Part shown: one piece after another, positions 42,379 through 53,500 of the stretch
Position numbering within the stretch: position 1 is the first letter of the stretch
Layout: each line of letters starts with the position of its first letter
NCBI GenBank assembly: GCA_965201045.1
Contig: OZ241746.1
Location: 1,054,001 to 1,118,000, forward strand
DNA: 64,000 nt
Direction: 5' to 3'
Source: JAPORK01 sp026710285
GTDB lineage: Bacteria; Pseudomonadota; Gammaproteobacteria; Pseudomonadales; Endozoicomonadaceae
Program-made: the position numbers and the translations under genes
The notes under the pieces: model-generated
What the model was told of the DNA's origin: nothing
What the model saw: the letters and a program-made list of their open reading frames with translations, nothing else
Databases searched by the model: none

Positions 42379-42588
42379 CGGAGTAATAAAGGCTATTTGT
42401 TATATTTAAGTTAATAGTTGTTGGTTATTTTGATATGAAAGTTAAAAAATACGGAATAAAGTGAACAGAAAAGTATAAAATGATACTTATACCTAAAAAA
42501 CACAGCCTTAATAAAAAAGGAGTGGTATATTTTTTTACACCTTAAAAACATCGATAATTAAATAGTGGTTTTATGCACTTTGCCACGT
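42379..42588 (-). promoter_or_regulatory. Spacer upstream of copy 7
   Basis: This 210-nt AT-rich spacer is the likely promoter region for the copy 7-6-5-4-3 operon. It resembles the spacer before copy 2 at both ends, suggesting that the junction between a type B tip and this leader type was duplicated as a block. No convincing -35/-10 pair was assigned. Confidence 0.3.
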
Positions 42589-45500
42589 CTAGTCTATAAA
42601 CATTCCATTACTCTTCTCTCTTGTCAATATTTTACAAGCCAAAATTTTTCTTTTAGACGGGGAATCAATACTTGAAAAAAGTGAATCTTCAATAGCGCAT
42701 AATTCATCTATTATAAAATTCATCGTCTTGTCTGTAAATTCATAGGTGTTCCAAATAATGTTAGAATACCTCGACACAAACTGAACATGACCCGGTACAA
42801 AAACAATACCAGACTCATTATGTTTCACTATTTCTTCCAGTGAAATATCTGGTTTATCTGTATAAATTTTATACTCTCCGGGTATTTTATCCAAAATGAT
42901 ATTAAAAATATTTAAATATTTATCAGGTATAGCTTTTACCATAGCATTCAATGGATATAGTTTTGATTCGACCACAGATTTCATAAAAGCATATTTAGCG
43001 TCCAAAAACATCTGAAATGTTTCTACTTTAATACGGATGCCTTTGTAGTCCATTAAACTGAGTATACATCCTGTATCACAAGCTATAATATCATTATTTT
43101 CAGAGCAAAGTTGCCTCCATAAAAAATCAAAATTAACAAACTTATCTATTTTCAGGTAACCATTATTAATTTGAAGAAACGGCTTTTTTTCTATAAATTT
43201 TCTAATATCAAATTTTGAAAAAGATAACCTTTTCCCTGCTGATGTTGTCATTGTTAACATTTGAAAATTAAGGTCTTCAAGACTTATATCTCCACGATTC
43301 ATTAACATCTTTGCCATTGATAATGGTACTTTTTTTGTAAAAAAGAGTCCGACATCGATGGCAGCAGTTGCGACCATTGCTGCTGTTTGCACAATACCTA
43401 CAACAGATCCTACTATATTGAGTCCTTTGTTAGCAGGTATTGATGCTGCGACAACAGGTACACTGCCTGCAAGCGCAGCCCCTGCGGTTACTGCGAGCCC
43501 TGGCAATGCACCGCCATAACTATAAGCGGATGCCCCTAAAGTAGCAATAGTTAAACCTGCATTGATAACCTCTCCGGCAATATTAGCCCATTTTGCATGC
43601 AGTGCACTTAACCCAAAAGAACTTATATAGCCAGCCCATTTAAATGCAGTGCCAACCCATTGTGGTACATTACCTGTAGGATCACTATTCATAACCGGAT
43701 TATTACTACCAAAGGCATATCCTCCTCCTGCCGGATCTTCACTAACAAAATAACGTTGTTTTGGGTTATAGGTTCTGTTTCCGTCCCCTAAAAATTGCCA
43801 GCCGGTTGCTGGATCTGTACGCTCACCATCAAAACCTGATAAACTGCGCTGATATAAAGGCACACCCTGTGTTTTTTGATGCCAAACCATACCATAGGGA
43901 CTATAAATGTTAGTCCTTTGAAGTTTATAATCATTATCATTTTTTTCTGATTGGGTTAATATACTAACAACGTCTCCTCTGTAATTACTTTCATTATACT
44001 GGTAAATGGAACCATCAATTGTTTTTACAATCCCCTGATAACCCGTTATATGCTCAGTTTGTCCGGGACTACTAATTTTTTCATTAACTAAATGATTTCC
44101 ACGATAGATGAGATAACTAACTCCCTGTGCACTTCTTTCCAAAGTTTCTCTTCCTAAACCATCATAAGTATAATTACTCTGTTGTCCGTTAAACTGAGCC
44201 ACCTTAATGACTTGATTATAAGCATTGTAAACAATATAGTTACCTTCACCATCGGTTGTCATATTACCCATAATGTCATAGTGAAACTGTTGAGTTATCT
44301 GTGGAAAATGATTCCAGCTGGTACTGATTTGCTGTAAACGCAGTGGAGCTGTATGATCAGTATAATGATAAGTTGTCAGTTTGCTGAGTGTTTGTTGTTG
44401 TAGCTTATCCTGTAAAATTTCCTCTACAATGGCAAGCCGGTTTAACCGGGTAAAAGTATATTTCTGTCGGATAATGACTGGTGCACTTTTTATTCCGGAA
44501 GCCTTAAAAGCAGCATCTCTTGGACATAAGGCATTTTGATTCATACCACCACAGGTCATCTTTACCAGATTATTCAGTGCATCATACTGATAATGATAAA
44601 CAGCCTGATTGTCTTCTGATTTATATAGCTGCATAGTAATATTATCAAGTGGGTCATAGTTAAATGACCAGTAAGATAAAGGCTGATCATTTAATCTATC
44701 AGTAATTATATCAGGATGACCCATACTATCATAGTGAATCTTTCGGTACATACCACTGCCATATTTTATTGCAACAGTACGGGAAAAATCATCATAAACC
44801 GGTACAGACAGTGGTTCTGATTTTCCATGATAAGGCTGATAACGTACCTGTGCTGTTCTACCCAATTCATCATAAATCTTTTCTGTCTGATTCGCTTTAA
44901 TATCTGTTACACTCACAATTCGCCGGTTCGCATCATACTGCCATCTAAACTGATAGTCAGGATAACTATTTTTACCTACATGCACCTGTTGTCTTGGCAA
45001 TCCATCGTCATCGTAAGTAAATGTCGTTTTCCCTGTCATATCAGTTTGACTGGTTATCAGTTGTGTTACAGGATCATAGTTTATTTGTAACTGAGGCTTT
45101 CCATCCAGTAAATTAGCAACAGGTCTTCCTGAGTTGTCGTATTTTACTGTAGTGGTGTGTCCCGCAGGATTTGTCGAAGAGAGTAATTTTCCATCTTCAG
45201 TGTAAGTAAATGTGGTGCGCTTTCCATCTTCTCCTGTCTTCCATAACAATTCTCCGGCTGCGTTATACTCAGCAGATGACAACAGATAATTACCGCCAGA
45301 GACAGGATGAGCCCATGACTGAATAACATGTCCAGTTAAATCATACACATAATGTATACTGTCTCCAACCGGATCAATAACATCTGTCAGTTGTCCAAAA
45401 ACATTATAATGCTTTGTTACATGGTGTCCAAGTGGATCTATTGCTGTTGCCAGCCTACCAAAAAGATCGTAACTCATTTTAGCTATACGACCACCAGACA

Positions 45501-48186
45501 GTGCTATCTGCTGATCCTGCATAAGACACAGCTTATGCAATGAAGATAGTGATTTATCACTTGCCGGGAATATCCACTGTCTGACTGGTTGATACAGCAC
45601 ATTACTTTGTGTTAAAGAAATAGCAGAGCGTCTCCCACGAGTACTTTGCTGATAACTCATAACACAACGATCAGCATCAGCATATGCAGTGACTGCTGTT
45701 TCTCCATCAGGAAGATGAACATCAGTTACTCTGCCTGAATCATCATAATCTTCTGTTGTTTTAAGAATATTTATTTTTCCTGATGAGTCAATGATATAAA
45801 CAAAACTTTTTGCTGTACGTCCATATTTGTCATAAGTCGTTTTATGTTTTAAAATCCATTTCCCCTGTATTACTTTTCCTGCTGCCGAAATAGCTTCTCC
45901 ATAACCCATCAGTTGTCGTCCGGATCCGTCAAAAATAACTTTACTCTGAACTTTATTCACACCAGTAATCATGATCTGGTTCAGTGAGGAAGAGACAACA
46001 TACTGATAATACGTACTGACTGTAAAATGCATTCTTCGTATAAGGTCAGTTTGTATCAGACGATCCCAGTAATCATAGTGGTACCGGATGGTATTCCTGC
46101 CTGAAGGGTCAACACTTTGCAATATGTGGTTGGTAAACAAGCTGGTTGTTACCAAAGAAGAAAACCTTCTTCTGCCGGTTGCCAACCTGAAAGCACTATA
46201 AGTGGTTTTTCTGTAACCATCTGTACTTTTTGTATAATAATAATCTGTTTCAACACGACTGAGTTTAGAAAGTCTCTGCTGGTTACCTGTCAGAATAAGT
46301 TGCTTTAATAATCCATATGTTAAAGGATTCGTTGTATCCTGATAATAACGACGGGTTATAATCTTTTTATGACTGCCAGCTTGCTGTACCTGATGATGCA
46401 GAACAAGAATATAATTATTCCCATTACGATTAAATTGTTTTCGATAATAATTATGGGTAGTTACTGGTAATAATCCGGAAGTAGCTACTGTTGTATGTGC
46501 AGGATACAAGGTAACTGACTCTGTTAAGTTGCTAAAAAACCAGTTATGCGGTTGTGGCGGACAAGCGATATCTCCATTGACAGGACAGTAACTGATCTTC
46601 GTTAAACGACCAAATGTATCTGCATGAGAAATCATTCTGCCCTGCTGATCATAATGACTGGTTTCAGTGGTTATCGCAGGAAAGTCTGTACTGTTTCCCC
46701 ACACTTTAGTAATTACTTTTAATGGCTGGCTGTAAGTAACTGGCAAATCAGTAAAAGATGAGTGAGCACAACCATTAACCTGATCAGTACGGCAGAAAAA
46801 ACTTTGTACTTCAGATAGTTTTTTTCCGGTACGATCACTGATTTGTTGCTCATCAATCAGCAGATGATATTTATTATAAGTATGCAATTCACGAATAATA
46901 CCGTTGTCTTCTGTTGTTCTATAAGTATAACTAACCGGTGCTTCAAAAAGCCTGTCTTTAAATGCGCTTTTCACTATTTCCAGACCGGAGTTAAAACCAA
47001 GATAATTATGATCATTACTGTTTGAATGGGCATACTGATAACGGGTTATCATGGCAGGTTGCCCTGCACCAGGATCAACGGTCTCTTTCACTACTACACA
47101 AACAGCAAGATTAGTTTGTCCATTCAGATTTATTTTCATCTCATCGGTGCAATTATATTTGTATGTCTTTTTTAAGCCGGTTGGGTAGGTGACCTGAGTA
47201 ATAAAATTTTTTGTATAGCTAAAATCAATAGCATAGCTGGTATGGCTTTGCTGTGACGAAAGGAGAATTTCACGTAATTTTTCCTGTTGTGTATTAACAA
47301 TTACGGGGACTGACTGTCCTTCACTACCTTTACTAACAACAGTCACACCTTCCTTTTTCCAGTAGAGTATAATTTTGTGCCCAACATCATCAGCGACAAA
47401 GTGTAAAAGATGGCTGCCAGAATAATAAACAAAGTGTACCTTCCATCCATCCTGCTGCTCAAGCGATACCTCATAGCCATCATTATTTAATATTTCTTTT
47501 AGTCCATTGGTATACGTGATAATGAAATGATCATTTTTTACATCAATATGTATGTCTTTCAGCTTATGATATAAGGGAAACCACTGACTATTATTATTTT
47601 TTTGCAGATAAAAATTTTGGCCTGTCGAAGTCGTTAACTGATGTGTTTTTGGATTTAAATGAGTAAGGTTCCAACTCCATCCCTGCCCCAGTTTATCTGT
47701 ATCAGCATATGCGTTGCTGCTGTAATTTACTTCAAGATCAATATTTGGACCATGCCCTAAATTGCTAAGCAGACTGCCTGCCTTGACATGAGAACTTAAC
47801 GTACCTGTGCGCGGATCAACCTGTGTTCCCCATATTTTTTTAAAATTAAAAGCGTTAGACCAGAGCGCACTTCCATCTGAACCTGCTCTGATAATATTTT
47901 TTGGCTGCTTTGTTTTTTTGTCATTTGAAAAAAAATCGTTAAAAGCATTCTTTTTTTGTAATTGTACTTTTTTATATCGATACCAAAAACTTTTATTTTT
48001 GATTTGATCAGAAAAAGTAATAACAGATGAAGATAAGTTTAATGATTTAGATAAAAACAACAATATAAGCAGTAAAACTAAAAGATAAAAGTTTCTCTTT
48101 TTTGTTGCAACATCAGAAAATACGAGCTGCCTTTTTATTAATTGAAAAATTTTCGGTATTTTTATATCGTCTGACAAGTACAGCAT
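42589..48186 (-). CDS. Rhs/YD-repeat protein with type B tip, copy 8
   Basis: This is the longest copy at 1865 residues, owing to a unique N-terminal extension of about 25 residues before the basic and hydrophobic leader (KKRNFYLLVLLLILLFL). No ATG, GTG or TTG closer to the hydrophobic segment is available, so the ATG at 48186 (or a TTG three codons later) is the likely start. The tip is type B as in copy 3: CDTGC (Cys1703), GHVQ (His1800), TYE and RKILAC, ending in MFID. CDTGC is the only change in the otherwise constant CDTAC motif. The region at about 43550-44330 is nearly identical to copy 9, indicating recent conversion. A 124-nt spacer separates it from copy 9. Confidence 0.92.
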   Translation of the reverse strand: MLYLSDDIKIPKIFQLIKRQLVFSDVATKKRNFYLLVLLLILLFLSKSLNLSSSVITFSDQIKNKSFWYRYKKVQLQKKNAFNDFFSNDKKTKQPKNIIRAGSDGSALWSNAFNFKKIWGTQVDPRTGTLSSHVKAGSLLSNLGHGPNIDLEVNYSSNAYADTDKLGQGWSWNLTHLNPKTHQLTTSTGQNFYLQKNNNSQWFPLYHKLKDIHIDVKNDHFIITYTNGLKEILNNDGYEVSLEQQDGWKVHFVYYSGSHLLHFVADDVGHKIILYWKKEGVTVVSKGSEGQSVPVIVNTQQEKLREILLSSQQSHTSYAIDFSYTKNFITQVTYPTGLKKTYKYNCTDEMKINLNGQTNLAVCVVVKETVDPGAGQPAMITRYQYAHSNSNDHNYLGFNSGLEIVKSAFKDRLFEAPVSYTYRTTEDNGIIRELHTYNKYHLLIDEQQISDRTGKKLSEVQSFFCRTDQVNGCAHSSFTDLPVTYSQPLKVITKVWGNSTDFPAITTETSHYDQQGRMISHADTFGRLTKISYCPVNGDIACPPQPHNWFFSNLTESVTLYPAHTTVATSGLLPVTTHNYYRKQFNRNGNNYILVLHHQVQQAGSHKKIITRRYYQDTTNPLTYGLLKQLILTGNQQRLSKLSRVETDYYYTKSTDGYRKTTYSAFRLATGRRRFSSLVTTSLFTNHILQSVDPSGRNTIRYHYDYWDRLIQTDLIRRMHFTVSTYYQYVVSSSLNQIMITGVNKVQSKVIFDGSGRQLMGYGEAISAAGKVIQGKWILKHKTTYDKYGRTAKSFVYIIDSSGKINILKTTEDYDDSGRVTDVHLPDGETAVTAYADADRCVMSYQQSTRGRRSAISLTQSNVLYQPVRQWIFPASDKSLSSLHKLCLMQDQQIALSGGRIAKMSYDLFGRLATAIDPLGHHVTKHYNVFGQLTDVIDPVGDSIHYVYDLTGHVIQSWAHPVSGGNYLLSSAEYNAAGELLWKTGEDGKRTTFTYTEDGKLLSSTNPAGHTTTVKYDNSGRPVANLLDGKPQLQINYDPVTQLITSQTDMTGKTTFTYDDDGLPRQQVHVGKNSYPDYQFRWQYDANRRIVSVTDIKANQTEKIYDELGRTAQVRYQPYHGKSEPLSVPVYDDFSRTVAIKYGSGMYRKIHYDSMGHPDIITDRLNDQPLSYWSFNYDPLDNITMQLYKSEDNQAVYHYQYDALNNLVKMTCGGMNQNALCPRDAAFKASGIKSAPVIIRQKYTFTRLNRLAIVEEILQDKLQQQTLSKLTTYHYTDHTAPLRLQQISTSWNHFPQITQQFHYDIMGNMTTDGEGNYIVYNAYNQVIKVAQFNGQQSNYTYDGLGRETLERSAQGVSYLIYRGNHLVNEKISSPGQTEHITGYQGIVKTIDGSIYQYNESNYRGDVVSILTQSEKNDNDYKLQRTNIYSPYGMVWHQKTQGVPLYQRSLSGFDGERTDPATGWQFLGDGNRTYNPKQRYFVSEDPAGGGYAFGSNNPVMNSDPTGNVPQWVGTAFKWAGYISSFGLSALHAKWANIAGEVINAGLTIATLGASAYSYGGALPGLAVTAGAALAGSVPVVAASIPANKGLNIVGSVVGIVQTAAMVATAAIDVGLFFTKKVPLSMAKMLMNRGDISLEDLNFQMLTMTTSAGKRLSFSKFDIRKFIEKKPFLQINNGYLKIDKFVNFDFLWRQLCSENNDIIACDTGCILSLMDYKGIRIKVETFQMFLDAKYAFMKSVVESKLYPLNAMVKAIPDKYLNIFNIILDKIPGEYKIYTDKPDISLEEIVKHNESGIVFVPGHVQFVSRYSNIIWNTYEFTDKTMNFIIDELCAIEDSLFSSIDSPSKRKILACKILTREKSNGMFID

Positions 48187-48310
48187 ATTGAGTATGTTTT
48201 ACAAAAAGAGTGATGAATTATTTTTTATATATCAAAAGTAAAATATTTTTATTGCACAGTGATTTAATCTAGATACCAGAATAAAAATTTTTATGCTTCT
48301 TGTATAGCAT
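48187..48310 (-). promoter_or_regulatory. Spacer upstream of copy 8
   Basis: This 124-nt AT-rich spacer has no gene. It has runs of A and T that could serve a promoter, but no box pair stands out. It is not obviously related to the other spacers. Confidence 0.2.
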
Positions 48311-50470
48311 CTATCTTACGAAAATATCTCTGCTCGTATTTGTTAATTTTTTACAAGCTATAATTTTTCTTTTAGAGGGAGAGTCAATATTGGCAAAAAG
48401 TGATTCTTCAATCATCTCAAGTTTACCCACTATCATTATTATATTGCTGTCTGTAAACTCATATGTCATCCATGAATTTTGTAACCTTATTACAACCTGA
48501 ATATGAGCGGGTAAAAAAATAATACCTCTCTCTTTATGTTTTAATATATTTTTCAGTAAAATGTCTGAATTATCCCCATAAAAAAGATGTTCACCGGGTA
48601 TTTTATCCAAAATCATACTTAGAGCACATATATATTTGTCAGGTATAGCTTTTACCATATTATTCATTAAGCCTTGTTCTGTTTCAGCCATTGATTTCAT
48701 AAAAGCATATTTAACATCCAGAAAAGCCTGTAAAATATCCATATGCAGATAGATCCTATTTATGTAAACAGTAACCAACATGCATGCTGTATCACAAGCT
48801 ATCAAATCATTCTCTGCAGAGCGGAAAATTCTCCATAAATTACACATTTTATCAAAACAATCCAGGGAAAAGAAATGACCACCAGCATTAAAAAATGTGC
48901 TCTGGTCTTTTAACATATATCTAATATTATATTTGGAAACCGACAATACTTTTCCTGTAGATGCTCTCATTTTAAACATGCGGAAATTAAGATCTTCCAG
49001 TGCAATATCCCCACGACTTGTGAGTATTTTTGCCATTGACGATGGCACTTTCTTTGTAAAAAAGAGTCCGGCATCAATAGCTGAGGTTGCCACCATTGCT
49101 GCCATTTGTGCAACACCTATAGCAGCCCCTGCTATATTGAGTCCTTTATTAGTCGGTATTGCTGCTGCAGCAACAGGCACACTACCTGCAAGAGCTGCCC
49201 CTGCGGTTACTGCGAGTCCTGGCAATGCACCGCCATAACTATAAGCAGATGCTCCTAAAGTAGCAATAGTTAAACCTGCATTGATAACCTCTCCGGCAAT
49301 ATTAGCCCATTTTGCATGCAGTGCACTTAACCCAAAAGAACTTATATAGCCAGCCCATTTAAATGCAGTGCCAACCCATTGTGGTACATTACCTGTAGGA
49401 TCACTATTCATAACCGGATTATTACTACCAAAGGCATATCCTCCTCCTGCCGGATCTTCACTAACAAAATAACGTTGTTTTGGGTTATAGGTTCTGTTTC
49501 CGTCCCCTAAAAATTGCCAGCCGGTTGCTGGATCTGTACGCTCACCATCAAAACCTGATAAACTGCGCTGATATAAAGGCACACCCTGTGTTTTTTGATG
49601 CCAAACCATACCATAGGGACTATAAATGTTAGTCCTTTGAAGTTTATAATCATTATCATTTTTTTCTGATTGAGTTAATATACTAACAACATCTCCTCTG
49701 TAATTACTTTCATTATACTGGTAAATGGAACCATCAATTGTTTTTACAATCCCCTGATAACCGGTTATATGCTCAGTTTGTCCGGGACTACTAATTTTTT
49801 CATTAACTAAATGATTTCCACGATAGATGAGATAACTAACTCCCTGTGCACTTCTTTCCAAAGTTTCTCTTCCTAAACCATCATAAGTATAATTACTCTG
49901 TTGTCCGTTAAACTGAGCCACCTTAATGACTTGATTATAAGCATTGTAAACAATATAGTTACCTTCACCATCGGTTGTCATATTACCCATAATGTCATAG
50001 TGAAACTGTTGAGTTATCTGTGGAAAATGATTCCAGCTGGTGCTGATTTGCTGTAAACGCAACGGGGCTGTATGATCAGTATAATGATAAGCTGTCAGTT
50101 TGCTTAGCGTTTGCTGTTGTAGCTTATCTTGTAAAATTTCCTCTACACTGGCAAGACGGTTTAACCGGGTAAAAGCGTATTCCTGTCGGATAATGACCGG
50201 TGCACTTTTTAGTCCAGAAGCCTTAAAGGCAGTATCTCTGGGGCATAAAATATTCTTATTTGTGCCATTGCATGACATACTTACTAGATTATTAAGCGCA
50301 TCATACTGATAGTGATAAACAGCTTGATAATCTTTTGTTTTATATAGTTTCATTGTAATATTATCAAGCGGATCATAGTTAAATGACCAGTAAGATAAGG
50401 GCTGATTATTTAATCTATCAGTAATAATATCAGGATGACCCATACTGTCATAGTGAATCTTTCGGTACAT
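48311..50470 (-). CDS. C-terminal part of Rhs copy 9 (type D tip)
   Basis: This 719-residue open stretch begins at an internal Met (MYRKIHYDSMG) of the broken copy 9. It contains the last YD repeats, the Rhs core (YFVSEDP, SNNPVMNSDPTGN), the hydrophobic segment and a tip unlike any other in the window. The tip has CDTAC (Cys559), AHIQ (His656, with Ala in place of the usual Gly before His), TYE, and RKIIAC at the end. A patch around 50190-50380 (SCNGTNKNILC) resembles copies 0-1 although the rest belongs to the copy 3-9 group. There is no leader and no obvious ribosome-binding site, so independent expression is doubtful. Confidence 0.6.
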   Translation of the reverse strand: MYRKIHYDSMGHPDIITDRLNNQPLSYWSFNYDPLDNITMKLYKTKDYQAVYHYQYDALNNLVSMSCNGTNKNILCPRDTAFKASGLKSAPVIIRQEYAFTRLNRLASVEEILQDKLQQQTLSKLTAYHYTDHTAPLRLQQISTSWNHFPQITQQFHYDIMGNMTTDGEGNYIVYNAYNQVIKVAQFNGQQSNYTYDGLGRETLERSAQGVSYLIYRGNHLVNEKISSPGQTEHITGYQGIVKTIDGSIYQYNESNYRGDVVSILTQSEKNDNDYKLQRTNIYSPYGMVWHQKTQGVPLYQRSLSGFDGERTDPATGWQFLGDGNRTYNPKQRYFVSEDPAGGGYAFGSNNPVMNSDPTGNVPQWVGTAFKWAGYISSFGLSALHAKWANIAGEVINAGLTIATLGASAYSYGGALPGLAVTAGAALAGSVPVAAAAIPTNKGLNIAGAAIGVAQMAAMVATSAIDAGLFFTKKVPSSMAKILTSRGDIALEDLNFRMFKMRASTGKVLSVSKYNIRYMLKDQSTFFNAGGHFFSLDCFDKMCNLWRIFRSAENDLIACDTACMLVTVYINRIYLHMDILQAFLDVKYAFMKSMAETEQGLMNNMVKAIPDKYICALSMILDKIPGEHLFYGDNSDILLKNILKHKERGIIFLPAHIQVVIRLQNSWMTYEFTDSNIIMIVGKLEMIEESLFANIDSPSKRKIIACKKLTNTSRDIFVR

Positions 50471-50536
50471 ACCACTGCCATATTTTATTGCAACCGTACG
50501 GGAAAAGTCATCATAAATCGGTACAGACAGTGATTC

Positions 50537-53500
50537 TTATTTTCCATGATAAGGCTGATAACGTACCTGTGCTGTTCTGCCCAATTCATCATAAATCTTT
50601 TCTGTCTGATTCGCTTTAATATCTGTCACATTCACAATTCGACGGTTCGCATCATACCGCCATCTGAACTGATAGTCAGGATAACTATTTTTACCTACGT
50701 GCACCTGTTGTCTTGGTAGTCCATCATCATCGTAAGTAAATGTCGTTTTCCCTGTCATATCAGTTTGACTGGTTATCAGCTGTGTTACAGGATCATAGCT
50801 TATTTGTAACTGAGGCTTTCCATCCAGCAAATTAGCAACCGGTCTTCCTGATTTGTCGTATTTTACTGTAGTGGTGTATCCCGCAGGATTTGTTGAAGAG
50901 AGTAATTTGCCATCTTCAGTGTAAGTAAATGTGGTGCGCTTTCCATCTTCTCCTGTCTTCCATAACAATTCTCCGGCTGCGTTATACTCAGCAGATGACA
51001 ACAGATAATTACCGCCAGAGACAGGACGAGCCCATGACTGAATAACATGTCCAGTTAAATCATACATATAATGTATACTGTCTCCAACCGGATCAATAAC
51101 ATCTGTCAGTTGTCCAAAAACATTATAATGCTTTGTTACATGATGTCCAAGTGGATCTATTGCTGTTGCCAGCCTACCAAAAGGATCGTAACTCATTTTA
51201 GCTATACGACCCCCAGACAGTGCTATCTGCTGATCCTGCATAAGACACAGCTTATGCAATGAAGGTAGTGATTTATCACTTGCCGGGAATATCCACTGTC
51301 TGACTGGTTGATAAAGCACATTACTTTGTGTTAAAGAAATAGCAGAGCGTCTCCCACGAGTACTTTGCTGATAACTCATCACACAACGATCAGCATCAGC
51401 ATATGCAGTGACTGCTGTTTCTCCATCAGGAAGATGAACATCAGTTACTCTGCCTGAATCATCATAATCTTCTGTTGTTTTCAGAATATTTATTTTTCCT
51501 GATGAGTCAATGATGTAAACAAAACTTTTTGCTGTACGTCCATATTTGTCATAAGTCGTTTTATGTTTTAACATCCATTTTCCCTGTATTACTTTTCCTG
51601 CTGCCGAAATAACTTCTCCATAACCCATTAGTTGTCGTCCGGATCCGTCAAAAATAACTTTACTCTGAATTTTATTCACACCAATCATCACGATCTGGTT
51701 CAGCGAGGAAGAGACAATATACTGATAATACGTACTAACTATAAAATTCATTCCTCGTATAATATCGGTTTGTATCAGACGATCCCAGCAGTCATAGTGG
51801 TACCGGATGGTATTCCTGCCTGAAGGATCAACACTTTGTAATATGTGGTTAGTAAATAAACTGGTTGTTACCAAAGGAGAAAGTCTTCTTCTGCCGGTTG
51901 CCAATCTGAAAGCGCTATAAGTGGTTTTTGTGTAACTATCTACACTTTTTGTATAATAATAATCTGTCTCGACATGATTAAGTTTAGAAGGTCTCTGCTG
52001 ATTATCTGTCAGGATAAGTTGTTTCAATAATCCATAAGTTAAAAGGTTAGCTGTATCCTGGTAATAACGACGGATTATAATCTTTTTCTCACCGCCAGCT
52101 TGCTGTATCTGATGATCCAAAACAAGAATATAATCATTCCCACTACGATTAAATTGCTTTCGATAATAATTACGGGTAGTTATTGGCAATAATCCGGAAG
52201 TAGCTACTGTTGTGTGTGCAGGATACAAGGTAACTGACTCTGTTAAGTTGCTAAAAAGCCAGTTACGAGATTGTGGAGGACAAGCAGCATCTCCATTGAT
52301 AGGACAGTAACTGATCTTCGTTAAACGACCAAATGTATCTGTATGAGAAATCATTCTGCCCTGCTGATCATAATGACTGGTTGCAGTGGTTATCGCAGGA
52401 AAGCCTGTGCTGTTTCCCCACACTTTAGTAATCACTTTTAACGGTTGACTGTAAGTAACTGGCAAATCAGCAAAAGACGAGTGGGCACAGCCATTGACCT
52501 GATCAGTACGGCAGAAAAAACTTTGTACTTCAGATAGCTTGTTTCCGGTACGATCACTGATTTGTTGCTCATCAATCAGCAGATGATATTTATTATAAGT
52601 ATGCAATTCACGAATAATACCGTTGTCTTCTGTTGTTCTATAAGTGTAACTAACCGGTGTTTCAAAAAGCCTGTCTTTAAATGCGCTTTTCACTATTTCC
52701 AGACCGGAGTTAAAACCAAGATAATTATGATCATTACTGTTTGAATGGGCATACTGATAACGGGTTATCATGGCAGGTTGCCCTGCACCAGGATCAACAG
52801 TCTCTTTCACTACTACACAAACAGCAAGATTAGCTTGTCCATTTAGATTTATTTTCATCTCATCGGTGCAATTATATTTGTATGTCTTTTTTAAGCCGGT
52901 TGGGTAGGTGACCTGAGTAATAAAATTTTTTGTATAGCTAAAATCAATAGCATAGCTGGCATGGCTTTGCTGTGACGGAAGGAGAATTTCACGTAATTTT
53001 TCCTGTTGTGTATTAACAACTACCGGGACTGACTGTCCTTCACTACCTTTACTAACAACAGTCACACCTCCCTTTTTCCAGTGGAGTATAATTTTGTGCC
53101 CCACTTCATCAGCCACAGAGTGTAAAAGATGGCTGCCAGGATAATAAACAAAGTGTACCTTCCATCCATCCTGCTGCTCAAGCGATACCTCATAGCCATC
53201 ATTATTTAATATTTCTTTTAGTCCATTGGTATACATGATAATGAAATGATTATTTTTTACATCAATATGTATATCTTTAAGCTTATGATATAAAGGACTC
53301 CACTGACCATTATTATTTTTTTGCAGATAAAAATTTTGACCTGTCGACGTCGTTAACTGATGTGTTACTGGATTTAAATAAGTAAGATTCCAACTCCACC
53401 CCTGCCCCAGTTTATCTGTATCAGCATGTGTGTTACTGCTGTAATTTACTTCAAGATCAATATTTGGACCATGCCCTAAATTACTGAGCAAGCTACCTGC

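Noticed and set aside
48300..48500. Plus-strand 66-codon frame at the end of copy 9, considered as an immunity gene
   Set aside because: It is antisense to the copy 9 tip and has no counterpart with similar sequence beside other tips.
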